A stretch of 64,000 bases of DNA. Origin: Thauera sp. JM12B12. GTDB taxonomy: Bacteria; Pseudomonadota; Gammaproteobacteria; Burkholderiales; Rhodocyclaceae. The notes beneath the pieces were generated by a model. That model made no database searches. It was not told where the DNA came from and was given only the letters and a program-made list of their open reading frames with translations. Both the position numbers and the translations under genes were made by a program. Shown in pieces: positions 43,786 through 56,020 of this stretch; the stretch's first letter is position 1; the number at the start of each line of letters is the position of its first letter. Location: contig NZ_CP154859.1 in assembly GCF_039614725.1 (NCBI RefSeq), positions 3,720,001 to 3,784,000 of the forward strand, in the 5' to 3' direction.

Positions 43786-44789
43786 CGTCGCGCCCCGCGC
43801 ATCCGGCAGGCGCCGGTGCGCCGCATGGCGCAGACCACGCCGCGGACGCCGCGCCCTCGCGACGCCGGCCACCGGCGCCGGACATGCACGCCGGGGCGCC
43901 CGCCGCGCCCGCGGCCTGCCTCAACGCGCGCGAGGCCGCGGCCTTCCTGCAGCTCAACGAGAAGAAGCTCTACGAGCTCGCCAACAGCCGTGAGCTGCCC
44001 GCCGCGCGCGTGGGCGGCAAGTGGCTGTTCCCGCGCGCGCTGCTGGAGGAATGGCTGCTCGAGCAGGCCCACGGCGGCGCGCTCACCGACCGCCTGCTGA
44101 TCACCGGCAGCGACGACCCGCTGCTGGCCGCCACGGTGGGCGCGCTCGCGCCGGCGCTGGGCGGCGAGGCCTTCGTCGCCTACAGCCCCACCGGCACCCT
44201 GGCGGGGCTGGAATTGCTCGCCCGCCGCCGCGCCAGCGTGTGCGCGCTGCACTGGGGCGGCGTCGAGCACAGCGCGCAGCAGCACGCCATGCTGCTGCGC
44301 CGCTTCGCGCCGCACCGCCAGTGGGCGCTGGTCCGCCTGGCGCTGCGCGAACAGGGGGTGATCCTGCGCCGCGGCCTCGAGGTCGACGGCATCGAGACCC
44401 TGGCCGCCTTCGACTATCGCTGGGCGATGCGCCAGCCCGGCGCCGGCTCGGCGCATTTCCTCGCGTCCGCGCTCGCCAGCCGTGGCTTCGCGGCCGCGGA
44501 CTGCAGCGCCGTCGCCACCGCCCACACCGAGCGCGAGGCTGCGGCCCTGGTCGCGCGCGAGGACGCCGACTGCGCACCCGGCACGCGCGCGGCGGCGGCG
44601 GAGTTCGGCCTCGGCTTCCTGGCGCTCGGCTGGGAGGCCTTCGACCTCGCGCTGCCGCGCGACGTGCTGTTCCGCCGCCTGTTCCAGGATCTGCTCGCCG
44701 CACACGGCGACGCACGCTCGCAGGCGCTGGCGAACCGGCTCGGCGGCTACGACCTCAGCCCCCTCGGACGGGTGCTCGGCCTCGACTGA
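43782..44789 (+). CDS. Helix-turn-helix regulator with PBP-like domain (molybdenum-linked)
   Basis: This 335-residue protein has an excisionase/MerR-like helix-turn-helix near residues 45-95 (L-N-A-R-E-A-A-A-F-L-Q-L, then V-G-G-K-W-L-F-P). A periplasmic-binding-protein-like domain without signal peptide follows (about 105-320), with L-L-I-T-G-S-D-D-P-L-L and R-W-A-M-R-Q-P-G-A-G. This combination is known from proteins thought to sense molybdate, tungstate or cofactor. The first 40 residues are low-complexity. The overlap with mobA suggests it regulates, or senses the product of, the fdhD-mobA operon or the divergent dehydrogenase operon. Confidence 0.8.
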   Translation: MTSRPAHPAGAGAPHGADHAADAAPSRRRPPAPDMHAGAPAAPAACLNAREAAAFLQLNEKKLYELANSRELPAARVGGKWLFPRALLEEWLLEQAHGGALTDRLLITGSDDPLLAATVGALAPALGGEAFVAYSPTGTLAGLELLARRRASVCALHWGGVEHSAQQHAMLLRRFAPHRQWALVRLALREQGVILRRGLEVDGIETLAAFDYRWAMRQPGAGSAHFLASALASRGFAAADCSAVATAHTEREAAALVAREDADCAPGTRAAAAEFGLGFLALGWEAFDLALPRDVLFRRLFQDLLAAHGDARSQALANRLGGYDLSPLGRVLGLD

Positions 44790-44804
44790 CGGGGCACCCC
44801 GGTC

Positions 44805-46139
44805 TCAGTGCAGCTTGACGCGGGGCTCGGTGCGACGCGTGATCATGCGCGCCAGGGTGTCGAGCGTCACCTTGACCCAGCCGTGCAGCGCAAGCTCGTG
44901 CATCTTGTACAGCGAGGCGTACATCAGGCGGGCAAACCAGCCCTCGATGAACAGGTCGCCCCGGGTGAGTCCGCCCATCATGTTGCCCACGGTGCTGAAC
45001 TCGCCGAGCGACACCAGCGAACCGAAATCGCGGTAGCGGTAGTCCCGCATCGGCTTGCCGGCGATGCGGCGCTGCAGCTGCTGGTACAGATGCGCGGCCT
45101 GCTGGTGCGCGGCCTGCGCGCGCGGCGGCACGAAGCCGTTCTTGTCCGGCCACGGGCAGGCGGCGCAGTCGCCGAGCGCGAAGATGTCGTCGTCGGCCGA
45201 GGTCTGCAGCGTCGGCCTCACCACGAGCTGGTTGATGCGGTTGGTTTCCAGACCATCCAGTTCGCCGAGGAAGTCGGGCGCCTTCACCCCTGCCGCCCAC
45301 ACCACCAGCTCGGCGGGCAGCACGCGACCGTCGGCAAGGCGCACGCCGTCGGCCATCACCTCCGCCACCCGTGCATCGGTATGCACATCCACGCCGAGCG
45401 TGCGCAGCAGGCGCTCGGTGGCCTGCGAGAGGCGCTCGGGCAGCGCCGGGAGCACGCGCGGGGCGGCCTCGATGAGGACGAGCCTGATGTCCTTGTCGGC
45501 ATCGACGCGATCCAGGCCGTAGGCCACCACCTCGCGGGTGGTGTGGTGAAGCTCGGCGGCAAGCTCGACGCCGGTGGCGCCGGCACCGATGATCGCCACG
45601 TGCAGCTGCTCGGGGCGCAGCGGCGTGGGCTGGGCGTGGGCGCGCACGCAGGCGTTGACCATGCGCACATGGAAGCGCCGCGCGTCCGCGACCGTCTCGA
45701 GCTTGAGCGCGTGCTCGCGCACGCCGGGGGTACCGAAATCGTTGCTCTGGCTGCCGACCGCGATCACCAGCGTGTCGTAGGGGAAGGAGCGCGCCGGTGT
45801 GACCTCCTTGCCGTCCTCATCCACGAAGGGCGCGACGTGCACCTCGCGCGCCCGACGATCGAGGCCGGTCATCCGACCGATGCGGAAACGGAATCCATGC
45901 CAGTGCGCCTGCGCCAGGTAGGGCACCTCGTGATCACCGAGATCCATGCTCCCGGCAGCAATCTCGTGCAACTTGGGCTTCCAGACGTGGGTGCGCTTGC
46001 TGTCGATGAGCGTGACCTCGGCCGTGCCGCGACGGCCGAACTTGCGGCCCAGGCGTGTCGCCAACTCCAGCCCGCCCGCGCCGCCGCCGACGATGACGAT
46101 ACGGTGAGGCGCCCCCGACGTGGCCTTGTCGATCTGCAT
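44805..46139 (-). CDS. ndh: Type II NADH:quinone oxidoreductase (NDH-2)
   Basis: This 444-residue flavoprotein oxidises NADH and reduces quinone at the inner membrane without pumping protons. It has the FAD motif I-V-G-G-G-A-G-G-L-E (about 15-24), the NADH motif I-I-G-A-G-A-T-G-V-E-L-A near residue 172, and a second FAD contact A-L-G-D-C-A-A near residue 317. A C-terminal amphipathic region (W-F-A-R-L-M-Y-A-S-L-Y) can anchor it. It is convergent with the regulator gene, 15 bp away, and lies 115 bp downstream of mobB. Confidence 0.93.
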   Translation of the reverse strand: MQIDKATSGAPHRIVIVGGGAGGLELATRLGRKFGRRGTAEVTLIDSKRTHVWKPKLHEIAAGSMDLGDHEVPYLAQAHWHGFRFRIGRMTGLDRRAREVHVAPFVDEDGKEVTPARSFPYDTLVIAVGSQSNDFGTPGVREHALKLETVADARRFHVRMVNACVRAHAQPTPLRPEQLHVAIIGAGATGVELAAELHHTTREVVAYGLDRVDADKDIRLVLIEAAPRVLPALPERLSQATERLLRTLGVDVHTDARVAEVMADGVRLADGRVLPAELVVWAAGVKAPDFLGELDGLETNRINQLVVRPTLQTSADDDIFALGDCAACPWPDKNGFVPPRAQAAHQQAAHLYQQLQRRIAGKPMRDYRYRDFGSLVSLGEFSTVGNMMGGLTRGDLFIEGWFARLMYASLYKMHELALHGWVKVTLDTLARMITRRTEPRVKLH

Positions 46140-46146
46140 GATTTTC

Positions 46147-46172
46147 TCTCGATAAAATTTTTAATCTCGAGA
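46147..46172. promoter_or_regulatory. AT-rich dyad upstream of ndh
   Basis: TCTCGA at 46147-46152 and TCTCGAGA at 46165-46172 flank an AT-rich core (TAAAATTTTTAA). They can be read as a direct repeat or as an inverted repeat. The site begins 8 bp before the ndh start codon and contrasts sharply with its GC-rich surroundings. It is a candidate operator or promoter; the regulator is unknown. Confidence 0.4.
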
Positions 46173-46254
46173 ATCTTAGCAGAGCATGGCCGGCCTCTTG
46201 CCCGCAGGTCGCACCGATGCAACAGCGCGCCACGCGATCGCGGGCGGGGTGGCG

Positions 46255-46742
46255 CTACAAGCGCAGGCGGTCCACGATGAAGTCGGCCACCTGCGCGGGA
46301 TCGTTGATGTCGAGCTGGGGCAGTGTTGCGCCCAGCCTGACGTCGGTGGCAATGGCAATGATGTGCGGATCGTCCGGATGCAGCAGCGGCTCGGTCACCA
46401 CGGCGCGGTGCACCTCGATCTTGGGAATCGCGGCACGCTTGAAGCCTTCGACCAGCACCAGGTCGCAAGGCCCGAGCCGGGCGAGCAGCTCGTCGAGCGT
46501 GGCCTCGGGCGCGCCGCGCAGCTCGCGGGTGAGCGACCAGCGCTGCGCCGAGCTCACCATGACCTCGCTGCAGCCGGCCTGACGGTGGCGCCACGAGTCC
46601 TTGCCGGCATGGTCGATGTCGAAGCTGTGGTGCGCGTGCTTGACCAGCGACACCACCAGACCGCGCGCGCTGAGCACGCCGATCACCTGTTCGACCAGGG
46701 TGGTCTTGCCGCTGCCGGACCAGCCGGCGAAACCCATCACTT

Positions 46743-46746
<4 letters not shown>
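46255..46746 (-). CDS. mobB: Molybdopterin-guanine dinucleotide biosynthesis adapter MobB
   Basis: MobB is a GTP-binding partner of MobA. The 163-residue protein begins M-K-V-M-G-F-A-G-W-S-G-S-G-K-T-T, a Walker A loop. It has V-K-H-A-H-H-S-F-D-I-D near residue 40, D-S-W-R-H-R-Q-A-G and L-V-L-V-E-G-F-K near residue 99, all family features. Its ATG overlaps the stop of the sensor kinase gene, so it is on the same transcript as the two-component system and not with mobA. Confidence 0.94.
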
Positions 46747-48827
<2,081 letters not shown>

Positions 48828-48888
48828 CCTCGACGCCCCCGTCCCGCGCCCGGCCGGTCGCGCCGCCTCCCCGGGGTGCGCATGCGAT

Positions 48889-50337
<1,449 letters not shown>

Positions 50338-50392
50338 CGTGCCCTCTCCCCTCACCGCCATCCTCCTCCGTCACGCCTCCGTGCCCGCAGCC

Positions 50393-50803
50393 TCAGAACG
50401 GCTTGAGCACCACCAGGAACACCACGACGAACAGCACCAGCACCGGGATCTCGTTGAAATAGCGGTACCAGACATGGCTGCGCGTGTTGCGGCCGGCGGC
50501 GAAGTCGCGCATCAGCTTGCCGCAGTACAGGTGGTAGCCGATGAGCCCGATCACGAGCAGTGTCTTCAGGTGCAGCCAGCCGCCGGCAAAGCCGTAGCCG
50601 AACCACAGCCACAGGCCGAGGCCGACGGCGAGGATGCCGAGCGGGGTCATGAAGCGGTACAGCTTCATCTCCATCATCGCCAGGCGCTCGCGGGTGGCCG
50701 CGTCCTCGACCATCGCATGATTGACGAACAGGCGGGGCAGGTAGAACAGGCCGGCGAACCAGCTCACGACGAAGACGATGTGCAGGGCCTTCAGGGACAG
50801 CAT
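50393..50803 (-). CDS. hemJ: HemJ/CopD-like membrane protein
   Basis: This 136-residue protein has four membrane helices and matches the HemJ (UPF0093) family, which oxidises protoporphyrinogen IX in many bacteria. Family features are the conserved K-A-L-H-I-V-F-V-V-S-W-F-A-G-L-F-Y-L-P-R-L-F with His8, and W-L-H-L-K-T-L-L-V-I-G-L near residue 76. It lies 55 bp upstream of the response regulator gene. A CopD-like copper role is a less likely alternative. Confidence 0.85.
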   Translation of the reverse strand: MLSLKALHIVFVVSWFAGLFYLPRLFVNHAMVEDAATRERLAMMEMKLYRFMTPLGILAVGLGLWLWFGYGFAGGWLHLKTLLVIGLIGYHLYCGKLMRDFAAGRNTRSHVWYRYFNEIPVLVLFVVVFLVVLKPF

Positions 50804-50875
50804 CGAGGATCTCGCTCCAGGATTGATCGGAAATGTGCGCAACAGGGCGGCGCTGCAGGCGCGCCCGCGGCTGGG

Positions 50876-51748
50876 TCAGCCCGCGGTCGCGGCGCGCAGC
50901 CCGTCCGCGATCGTCGGATAGCGCAGGCGCACGCGCAGTTCCCGCTTCAGCCGGCGATTGTCGAGGCGGCGCGACTCGCCCATGAAGGACAGGGTGAGCG
51001 CCGACAGCCGGGCGGCGATCTCGGCGCGCGGCAGGCGCGGCGGGCGGGCAAGCGAGAAGGCGTCGGCCACGGCGTCGAAGTAGTCCCCCATCTTCATGCC
51101 GGAGTCGTCGCTCGCGTTGTACACCCGGCCCGCGGGAGCGCGAAACAGCGCCAGACAGGCGAGGCGGGCGAGATCGTCGGCGTGGATGTGGTTGGTATGC
51201 ACGTCCTCGTCGACGACCAGCACCGGATCGCCGCGGCGCAGGCGGTCGAGCGGCAGGCGGTCGGCGGCGTAGATGCCGGGCGCGCGCAGCACGGCCACGC
51301 GCACGCCGGCGCGGCGGCCGAAGCTACGCAGCCGGCGCTCGGCATCGACCCGGCGCCGACCGCGCGCAGTCTGTGCGTTGCAGCGCCGCGTCTCGTCCAC
51401 GCGGGCCCCGCCACAGTCGCCGTAAACCCCTGTCGTGCTTATGTATACCACCCCCTGTGGTAGACTTTTGCCGCTTCCGAGCGCGGCCAGCAGCCGCTTC
51501 GTGCGAGGGTCGTCCGGGCCGCTCGCGGGCGGCGGCGCAAAGTGCAGCACCGCGTCGGCCAGCCCGGCCAGGCGGCGCAGGCTGTGGCGATCGTCGAGGT
51601 CGCCGAGCAGCGGGACCGCGCCCGCCGCGCGCAGTGCCGGGCAGCTCTCGGGCTGGCGCACGAGGGCGAACACGCGAAAGCGGCGCGTCAGCCAGGGAAG
51701 GGCGCGGAGCGCGACGTCACCGCTGCCCACGATCAGGATTCGTTTCAT
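50876..51748 (-). CDS. NAD(P)-dependent epimerase/dehydratase family protein
   Basis: This 290-residue Rossmann-fold protein begins M-K-R-I-L-I-V-G-S-G-D-V-A, the dinucleotide loop. It has Y-I-S-T-T-G-V-Y-G-D-C-G and D-E-T near residues 100-120 in the active-site region of extended SDR proteins, but the usual Y-x-x-x-K catalytic pair is not evident. It resembles YeeZ-like SDR proteins. The substrate is unknown. Its start is only 21 bp from the divergent 2Fe-2S reductase gene, so their promoters must overlap coding DNA. Confidence 0.82.
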   Translation of the reverse strand: MKRILIVGSGDVALRALPWLTRRFRVFALVRQPESCPALRAAGAVPLLGDLDDRHSLRRLAGLADAVLHFAPPPASGPDDPRTKRLLAALGSGKSLPQGVVYISTTGVYGDCGGARVDETRRCNAQTARGRRRVDAERRLRSFGRRAGVRVAVLRAPGIYAADRLPLDRLRRGDPVLVVDEDVHTNHIHADDLARLACLALFRAPAGRVYNASDDSGMKMGDYFDAVADAFSLARPPRLPRAEIAARLSALTLSFMGESRRLDNRRLKRELRVRLRYPTIADGLRAATAG

Positions 51749-51769
51749 TTTTTGATTATCTCACGCACC

Positions 51770-52780
51770 ATGACCCATCGGATTTCACTTCGCCCCGGCG
51801 ACCATCACTTCGAGGCCGCCGATGATCAGACCGTGCTCGAGGCCGCACTCGCCGCAGGCCTGCTGCTGCCGCACAGCTGCCGCGACGGCGCCTGTGGCGC
51901 CTGCAAGGGCAAGGTGCTCGAAGGCGAGGTGGATCTGAAGCCGCACTCCGCGGGCGCGCTCACCGACGCCGAACGCAGCGAGGGCTACACCCTGTTCTGC
52001 TGCGCCCGCCCGCTGGGCGACCTGGTCGTGCAGGCGCGCAACGTCAGCCGCGCCGACGACATCCCGGTGAGAAAGCTGCCGGCGCGCGTGCAGCGCCTGG
52101 AGCGCCTCGCCGACGACGTCATGCTGATCGACCTCAAGCTGCCGGCGAGCGAGCAGTTCCAGTTCCGCGCCGGCCAGTACATCGACATCCTGCTCGCCGA
52201 CGGCCAGCGCCGCAGCTTCTCGATCGCCAATGCGCCCCACGACGCCGGCCATCTCGAGCTCCACGTGCGTCGCATCGACGGCGGCCGCTTCACCGCCCAT
52301 GTGTTCGAGACCATGAAGGAGAAGGAGATCCTGCGCTTCGAGGGCCCGCTCGGCAGTTTCTGGCTGCGCGAGGACTCCACGCGACCGATCGTCATGGTTG
52401 CCGGCGGCACCGGCTTCGCGCCGATCAAGGGCATCGTCGAGCACGCCCTCCACACCGGCCTGCAACGGCCGATCACGCTCTACTGGGGGGCACGCACCCG
52501 CGCCGGTCTGTACATGGACGCGCTCGCGCGCACCTGGGAAACCGCGCTGCCCGGATTCCGCTACGTGCCGGTACTGTCGGACGAAGCATGGGACGGCCGC
52601 CAGGGGCTGGTGCACCAGGCGGTACTGGACGATTTTGCCGACCTCGCGCAGCATGAGGTCTATGCCTGTGGCGCACCGGCAATGATCGAGGTCGCGCGCA
52701 GCAGCTTCTGCATCGAGCGCGGACTGGCGGGGGACGCCTTCTTCGCCGATGCGTTCACTTTCGCCCAGCCCTCGAACTGA
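51770..52780 (+). CDS. 2Fe-2S ferredoxin / flavin oxidoreductase (glucoseen-reductase-like)
   Basis: This 336-residue protein fuses a plant-type 2Fe-2S domain (about 1-90, C-R-D-G-A-C-G-A-C and a later C-C-A-R) to an FAD-binding domain (R-R-S-F-S-I-A-N near residue 147) and an NAD(P)-binding domain (V-A-G-G-T-G-F-A-P near 211; Y-A-C-G-A-P near 303). The layout matches CDP-6-deoxy-3,4-glucoseen reductase and phenol or methane monooxygenase reductases. In betaproteobacteria this gene is commonly found without sugar genes, so the real partner is unknown. Confidence 0.85.
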   Translation: MTHRISLRPGDHHFEAADDQTVLEAALAAGLLLPHSCRDGACGACKGKVLEGEVDLKPHSAGALTDAERSEGYTLFCCARPLGDLVVQARNVSRADDIPVRKLPARVQRLERLADDVMLIDLKLPASEQFQFRAGQYIDILLADGQRRSFSIANAPHDAGHLELHVRRIDGGRFTAHVFETMKEKEILRFEGPLGSFWLREDSTRPIVMVAGGTGFAPIKGIVEHALHTGLQRPITLYWGARTRAGLYMDALARTWETALPGFRYVPVLSDEAWDGRQGLVHQAVLDDFADLAQHEVYACGAPAMIEVARSSFCIERGLAGDAFFADAFTFAQPSN

Positions 52781-52795
52781 GCCCCGGAGCGCTCG

Positions 52796-53932
52796 ATGAG
52801 CCAGACCACGCTGCTGACCCGCGAACCGGTCGTCAACAAGAACCGCGCCATCACCGCCAACCGCATCATCGCCCACGGCCCGAACATCGGCGCGGTGGCC
52901 GAGGCGCTCGCCGGCCAGGCCGAGGTGTGGCCGACCCACCATCCGGTCTTCGTCAGCCTCGGTCGCCTCGTACCCACGCCCGACCTCATGGCGTGGTCGA
53001 TTCCCGACAACGTCGCCATCGAAATCCCGGCGCAGACGCTCGCCCACCCGCAGACACAGGCGCTGATGGCCAATCTGCGCGACGCCGGCGTGGGCATGTG
53101 CCTGACCTGGTACCAGCCGGGCGTCGCCCTGCCCGCCGGCTACGACTGGCGCTTCGTCCTCATCGACGCCCGCCGCGTCCCCACCCCGTCAGGCTCGCCG
53201 GGGCTCAGCCTGGCCTGGGGCCTGCCCGACATCGGCGGATTCCGCGACGCCGTCGGCGCGGGCTACGACGGCGCCTCGGGCTGGTTCTTCCTCCACGGCA
53301 ACCCGCCGGCCAAGGCGCTCACGCCCGGGCACGCGCAGATCGTCCGCCTGCTCAACCTGGTGCGCAACAACGGCGAGATCCGCGACATCGAGGCGGTGCT
53401 CAAGCAGGACGTGGCGCTGTCGTACAAGCTGCTGCGCTACATCAACTCGGCCGGCTTCGGCCTGATGGTCGAGATCCAGTCCTTCCGCCACGCGGTGAGC
53501 ATCCTCGGCTACGACGCCCTCAACAAATGGCTGTCGCTGCTGCTGGTCACCGCCAGCCGCGACCCGAGCGCGCCCGCGCTGATGCAGACCGCGATCGCGC
53601 GCGGCCGCTTCATGGAGGAAATCGGCGCGAGCTACTTCGATGCCGGCGAGCGCGACAACCTCTTCATCACCGGCGCCTTTTCCCTGCTGCACACCCTGCT
53701 CGGCACCTCGATGCAGGCCCTGCTCGAGGAGATGAACCTGCCCGCCAACGTCAGCGAGGCCCTGCTCTACGGCCAGGGCGAGTTCGCGCCCTTCCTGCGC
53801 CTGGCGCAATCCTGCGAGAACTTCGACGTCAAGGCGCTCAATGCCGCCGCCGGCGAGCTGCACCTGCCGTTCGAGCGTGTCAATCGCGCCCTGCTCGTCG
53901 GCCTCGGCTTCGCCGACAGCCTGAACGCATGA
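52796..53932 (+). CDS. HDOD signalling protein with degenerate EAL-like N-terminus
   Basis: This 378-residue protein has an N-terminal part (about 1-150) resembling the last half of an EAL fold: V-A-I-E-I-P, R-D-A-G-V-G-M-C-L and the F-V-L-I-D-A-R stretch. It lacks E-A-L and the metal ligands, so it is presumably inactive. An HDOD domain follows (about 165-360), with I-E-A-V-L-K-Q-D-V-A-L-S-Y-K-L-L-R-Y-I-N-S-A and A-V-S-I-L-G. The pattern fits the YuxH-like EAL/HDOD family. It is 15 bp after the reductase gene and 122 bp before the kinase gene. Confidence 0.82.
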   Translation: MSQTTLLTREPVVNKNRAITANRIIAHGPNIGAVAEALAGQAEVWPTHHPVFVSLGRLVPTPDLMAWSIPDNVAIEIPAQTLAHPQTQALMANLRDAGVGMCLTWYQPGVALPAGYDWRFVLIDARRVPTPSGSPGLSLAWGLPDIGGFRDAVGAGYDGASGWFFLHGNPPAKALTPGHAQIVRLLNLVRNNGEIRDIEAVLKQDVALSYKLLRYINSAGFGLMVEIQSFRHAVSILGYDALNKWLSLLLVTASRDPSAPALMQTAIARGRFMEEIGASYFDAGERDNLFITGAFSLLHTLLGTSMQALLEEMNLPANVSEALLYGQGEFAPFLRLAQSCENFDVKALNAAAGELHLPFERVNRALLVGLGFADSLNA

Positions 53933-54018
53933 GTGCGCCCGGCACCCGCGCGGCGGCAGGCGCCGGCGCCAAGCATCCGACTGCCACACCGGTCACGGAA
54001 AGCGGCGGGACGAACGGC

Positions 54019-54024
54019 TAGAAT
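54019..54024 (+). promoter_or_regulatory. Candidate -10 hexamer upstream of the HDOD-like kinase gene
   Basis: CTAGAATCCCC contains TAGAAT 30 bp before the ATG at 54055, matching the hexamers before mgtE, thiD and cbiB. If real, the kinase and REC-PAS-GGDEF-EAL genes can be transcribed separately from the upstream HDOD gene. No good -35 is visible. Confidence 0.3.
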
Positions 54025-54054
54025 CCCCGAGCCCCATTCCTCGCGTCCGACCGC

Positions 54055-56010
54055 ATGCTGCCTGCCGCCTTCAGTGCCTTCGAGCTCCAGCCCCTGCCGG
54101 ATGGCGCGTCCACCATCCTGCGCCTGCTGGCTGCGCCGGCGCCGAACTGGTCCGAGATCGCCCTCGTCGCCGCACGCGATCCGGCGCTGAGCGTGGCCCT
54201 GCTGGTGGCCGATCCGATCCGTGCCGGCGAGTTGCGCGAAGGCATCAACGCGGCCTTGCGCCGCCGCCTCGAGGGTGTCGGTCCGGACCTGCTGCGCGCC
54301 TGGCTGCTCGGCCTCGGCCATGCCGGCGAGGCGGGCGACGAGGCGACCGACGGCGCGCTGCTGCGTGCCGAATGCGCGCTCCATCTCGCCATCGAGACCG
54401 GGTACCCGCGCCCGGACGAGGCCTATCTCGCCGGGCTGTGGCGAGGCCTCACCCGCTCGCCCGCCTGGAAGCGCGAACGCTGCCCGGACGCCGCCGCCCT
54501 CGTGGCCGCCTGCGGCCTGCCGCCCAGCCTCGGCGATGCCCTCGAAGCCTGCGGCCTGCTCGACGAACAGCTGGCAACGGCGCACCCCCTGCTCGCCGTG
54601 GTCGAGGCCGCCGAGCGTCTTGCCGCCGCCGACTGGCAGGATCACGCCGCGCGCGTCGCCACGCTATGCGGCCTGGAGACGACGAGCGTGCTGAGCCTGC
54701 GCACCGATGTCGGCTATATCGTCTCCGGCCATGCCGCCTATCCCGCCGTGCCGGCCTCGGCGAGCCCGCCCGCGCGCCCCTCGCTGCGCCTGGCCGAGGA
54801 CCCCTACCGCTGTGCCGGCATGCTCGGCCTGCTCACCGCGGCCTTCGTCGATCTGGACAGCGCGACCATTCGCGAACGGCTGAAGATCGCGTGCCCGCTG
54901 TTCGGCCTGCACACGCCTCCCATTCTCCTCGGCGCCAGCGAGGACGGCCGCCTGCGGCCGCTTCTCGATGCGGCGCCCGACAGCGTCGCCGCGCTCATCG
55001 GCGAACTCGAGCTGCGTATCGACGACGAGGCCAGCTGCATCGCGCTCGGTGCGCGCAGCGAACATCCGACCGCGTACTTCGCGGAGGGCGGCGGGCCTGG
55101 GCGCAGCGTGGCCGACTGGCAGATCGCACGCTGGCTGGGCCGCTGCGGCTTCCACGTGCTGCCGCTGAGCTCGGGCCAGGACGCCACGGTGGCCGTGATC
55201 GGCGCGGCCGCGGCGAAGGCGCTCGACAGCGAGGTGCGCTGGCGCTATGCGGCCCTGCTCGGCGCGGCTGCACGCGCGCTGCGCAGCTACCACCGCCAGC
55301 GCAGCGAGCTCACCGCCCGCGAGGCCGTCCTGCAACAGCGCTTCCGCGAGCACGTGCGCAAGGTCGTGCACGAAGCGACCAACCCGCTCACCGTGCTCAA
55401 GAGCCGCATCGGCATGTTGAGCCAGGAGCGCGCGGACGACATCCCCCTGCAGGACGAGATGAGCCTGCTCAACGCCGAGCTCGATCGCATCGACAACCTG
55501 CTGCGCGGCGCCGCGGATCTGCCTGCGGAGGTCAGCGAGACACGTCATTGCCGCGTACCCGAGCTGCTGCTCGACATGCGCACGCTCTACGGCGAGCCGC
55601 TGTTCGGCAGCCGCGGCATCCAGCTCGAGCTGCGCGCCGCGCGTGACGTGCCGCCCGCCGCGATCCCCGCCTCGGCGCTCAAGCAGGTGCTGCTCAACCT
55701 GCTGCGCAACGCCTCCGAGGCGCTGCAGCCGGGCCAGCGGCTGGTGGTGTCGGTGTTCCCGCTGGTCAACGTAGACGGCCGCAACTGCCTCGAGATCCGC
55801 TTCGTGGACAACGGCCCGGGCCTGCCGGCGGAACGTGCCCAGGACCCGCTCACGCCGCGGCAGACTACCAAGGGCAGCGGCCACCAGGGTCTGGGACTGA
55901 GCGTGGTGCGCGAGATCCTCGCCCAATGGGATGCCACCTTGCTATGCCGATCCCAGATGGGTGCAGGCACCAGCTTCCAGATTTTCGTGCCGCTGGAACA
56001 AAGCGCCTGA
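54055..56010 (+). CDS. Histidine kinase with HDOD-like N-terminal domain
   Basis: This 651-residue soluble kinase has no membrane segment. The N-terminal 200 residues look like a degenerate HDOD domain (A-R-D-P-A-L-S-V-A-L-L near 45; D-E-A-Y-L-A-G-L-W near 122). A middle region (about 240-410) has a GAF-like pattern. The DHp helix carries His439 in K-V-V-H-E-A-T-N-P-L-T-V-L-K. The ATPase domain keeps N-L-L-R-N-A-S-E-A, D-N-G-P-G-L and G-L-G-L-S-V-V. No receiver is attached; the receiver protein encoded 10 bp downstream is the likely partner. Fusion of HDOD to a kinase is uncommon. Confidence 0.83.
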   Translation: MLPAAFSAFELQPLPDGASTILRLLAAPAPNWSEIALVAARDPALSVALLVADPIRAGELREGINAALRRRLEGVGPDLLRAWLLGLGHAGEAGDEATDGALLRAECALHLAIETGYPRPDEAYLAGLWRGLTRSPAWKRERCPDAAALVAACGLPPSLGDALEACGLLDEQLATAHPLLAVVEAAERLAAADWQDHAARVATLCGLETTSVLSLRTDVGYIVSGHAAYPAVPASASPPARPSLRLAEDPYRCAGMLGLLTAAFVDLDSATIRERLKIACPLFGLHTPPILLGASEDGRLRPLLDAAPDSVAALIGELELRIDDEASCIALGARSEHPTAYFAEGGGPGRSVADWQIARWLGRCGFHVLPLSSGQDATVAVIGAAAAKALDSEVRWRYAALLGAAARALRSYHRQRSELTAREAVLQQRFREHVRKVVHEATNPLTVLKSRIGMLSQERADDIPLQDEMSLLNAELDRIDNLLRGAADLPAEVSETRHCRVPELLLDMRTLYGEPLFGSRGIQLELRAARDVPPAAIPASALKQVLLNLLRNASEALQPGQRLVVSVFPLVNVDGRNCLEIRFVDNGPGLPAERAQDPLTPRQTTKGSGHQGLGLSVVREILAQWDATLLCRSQMGAGTSFQIFVPLEQSA

Positions 56011-56020
56011 GTGTTGCATC

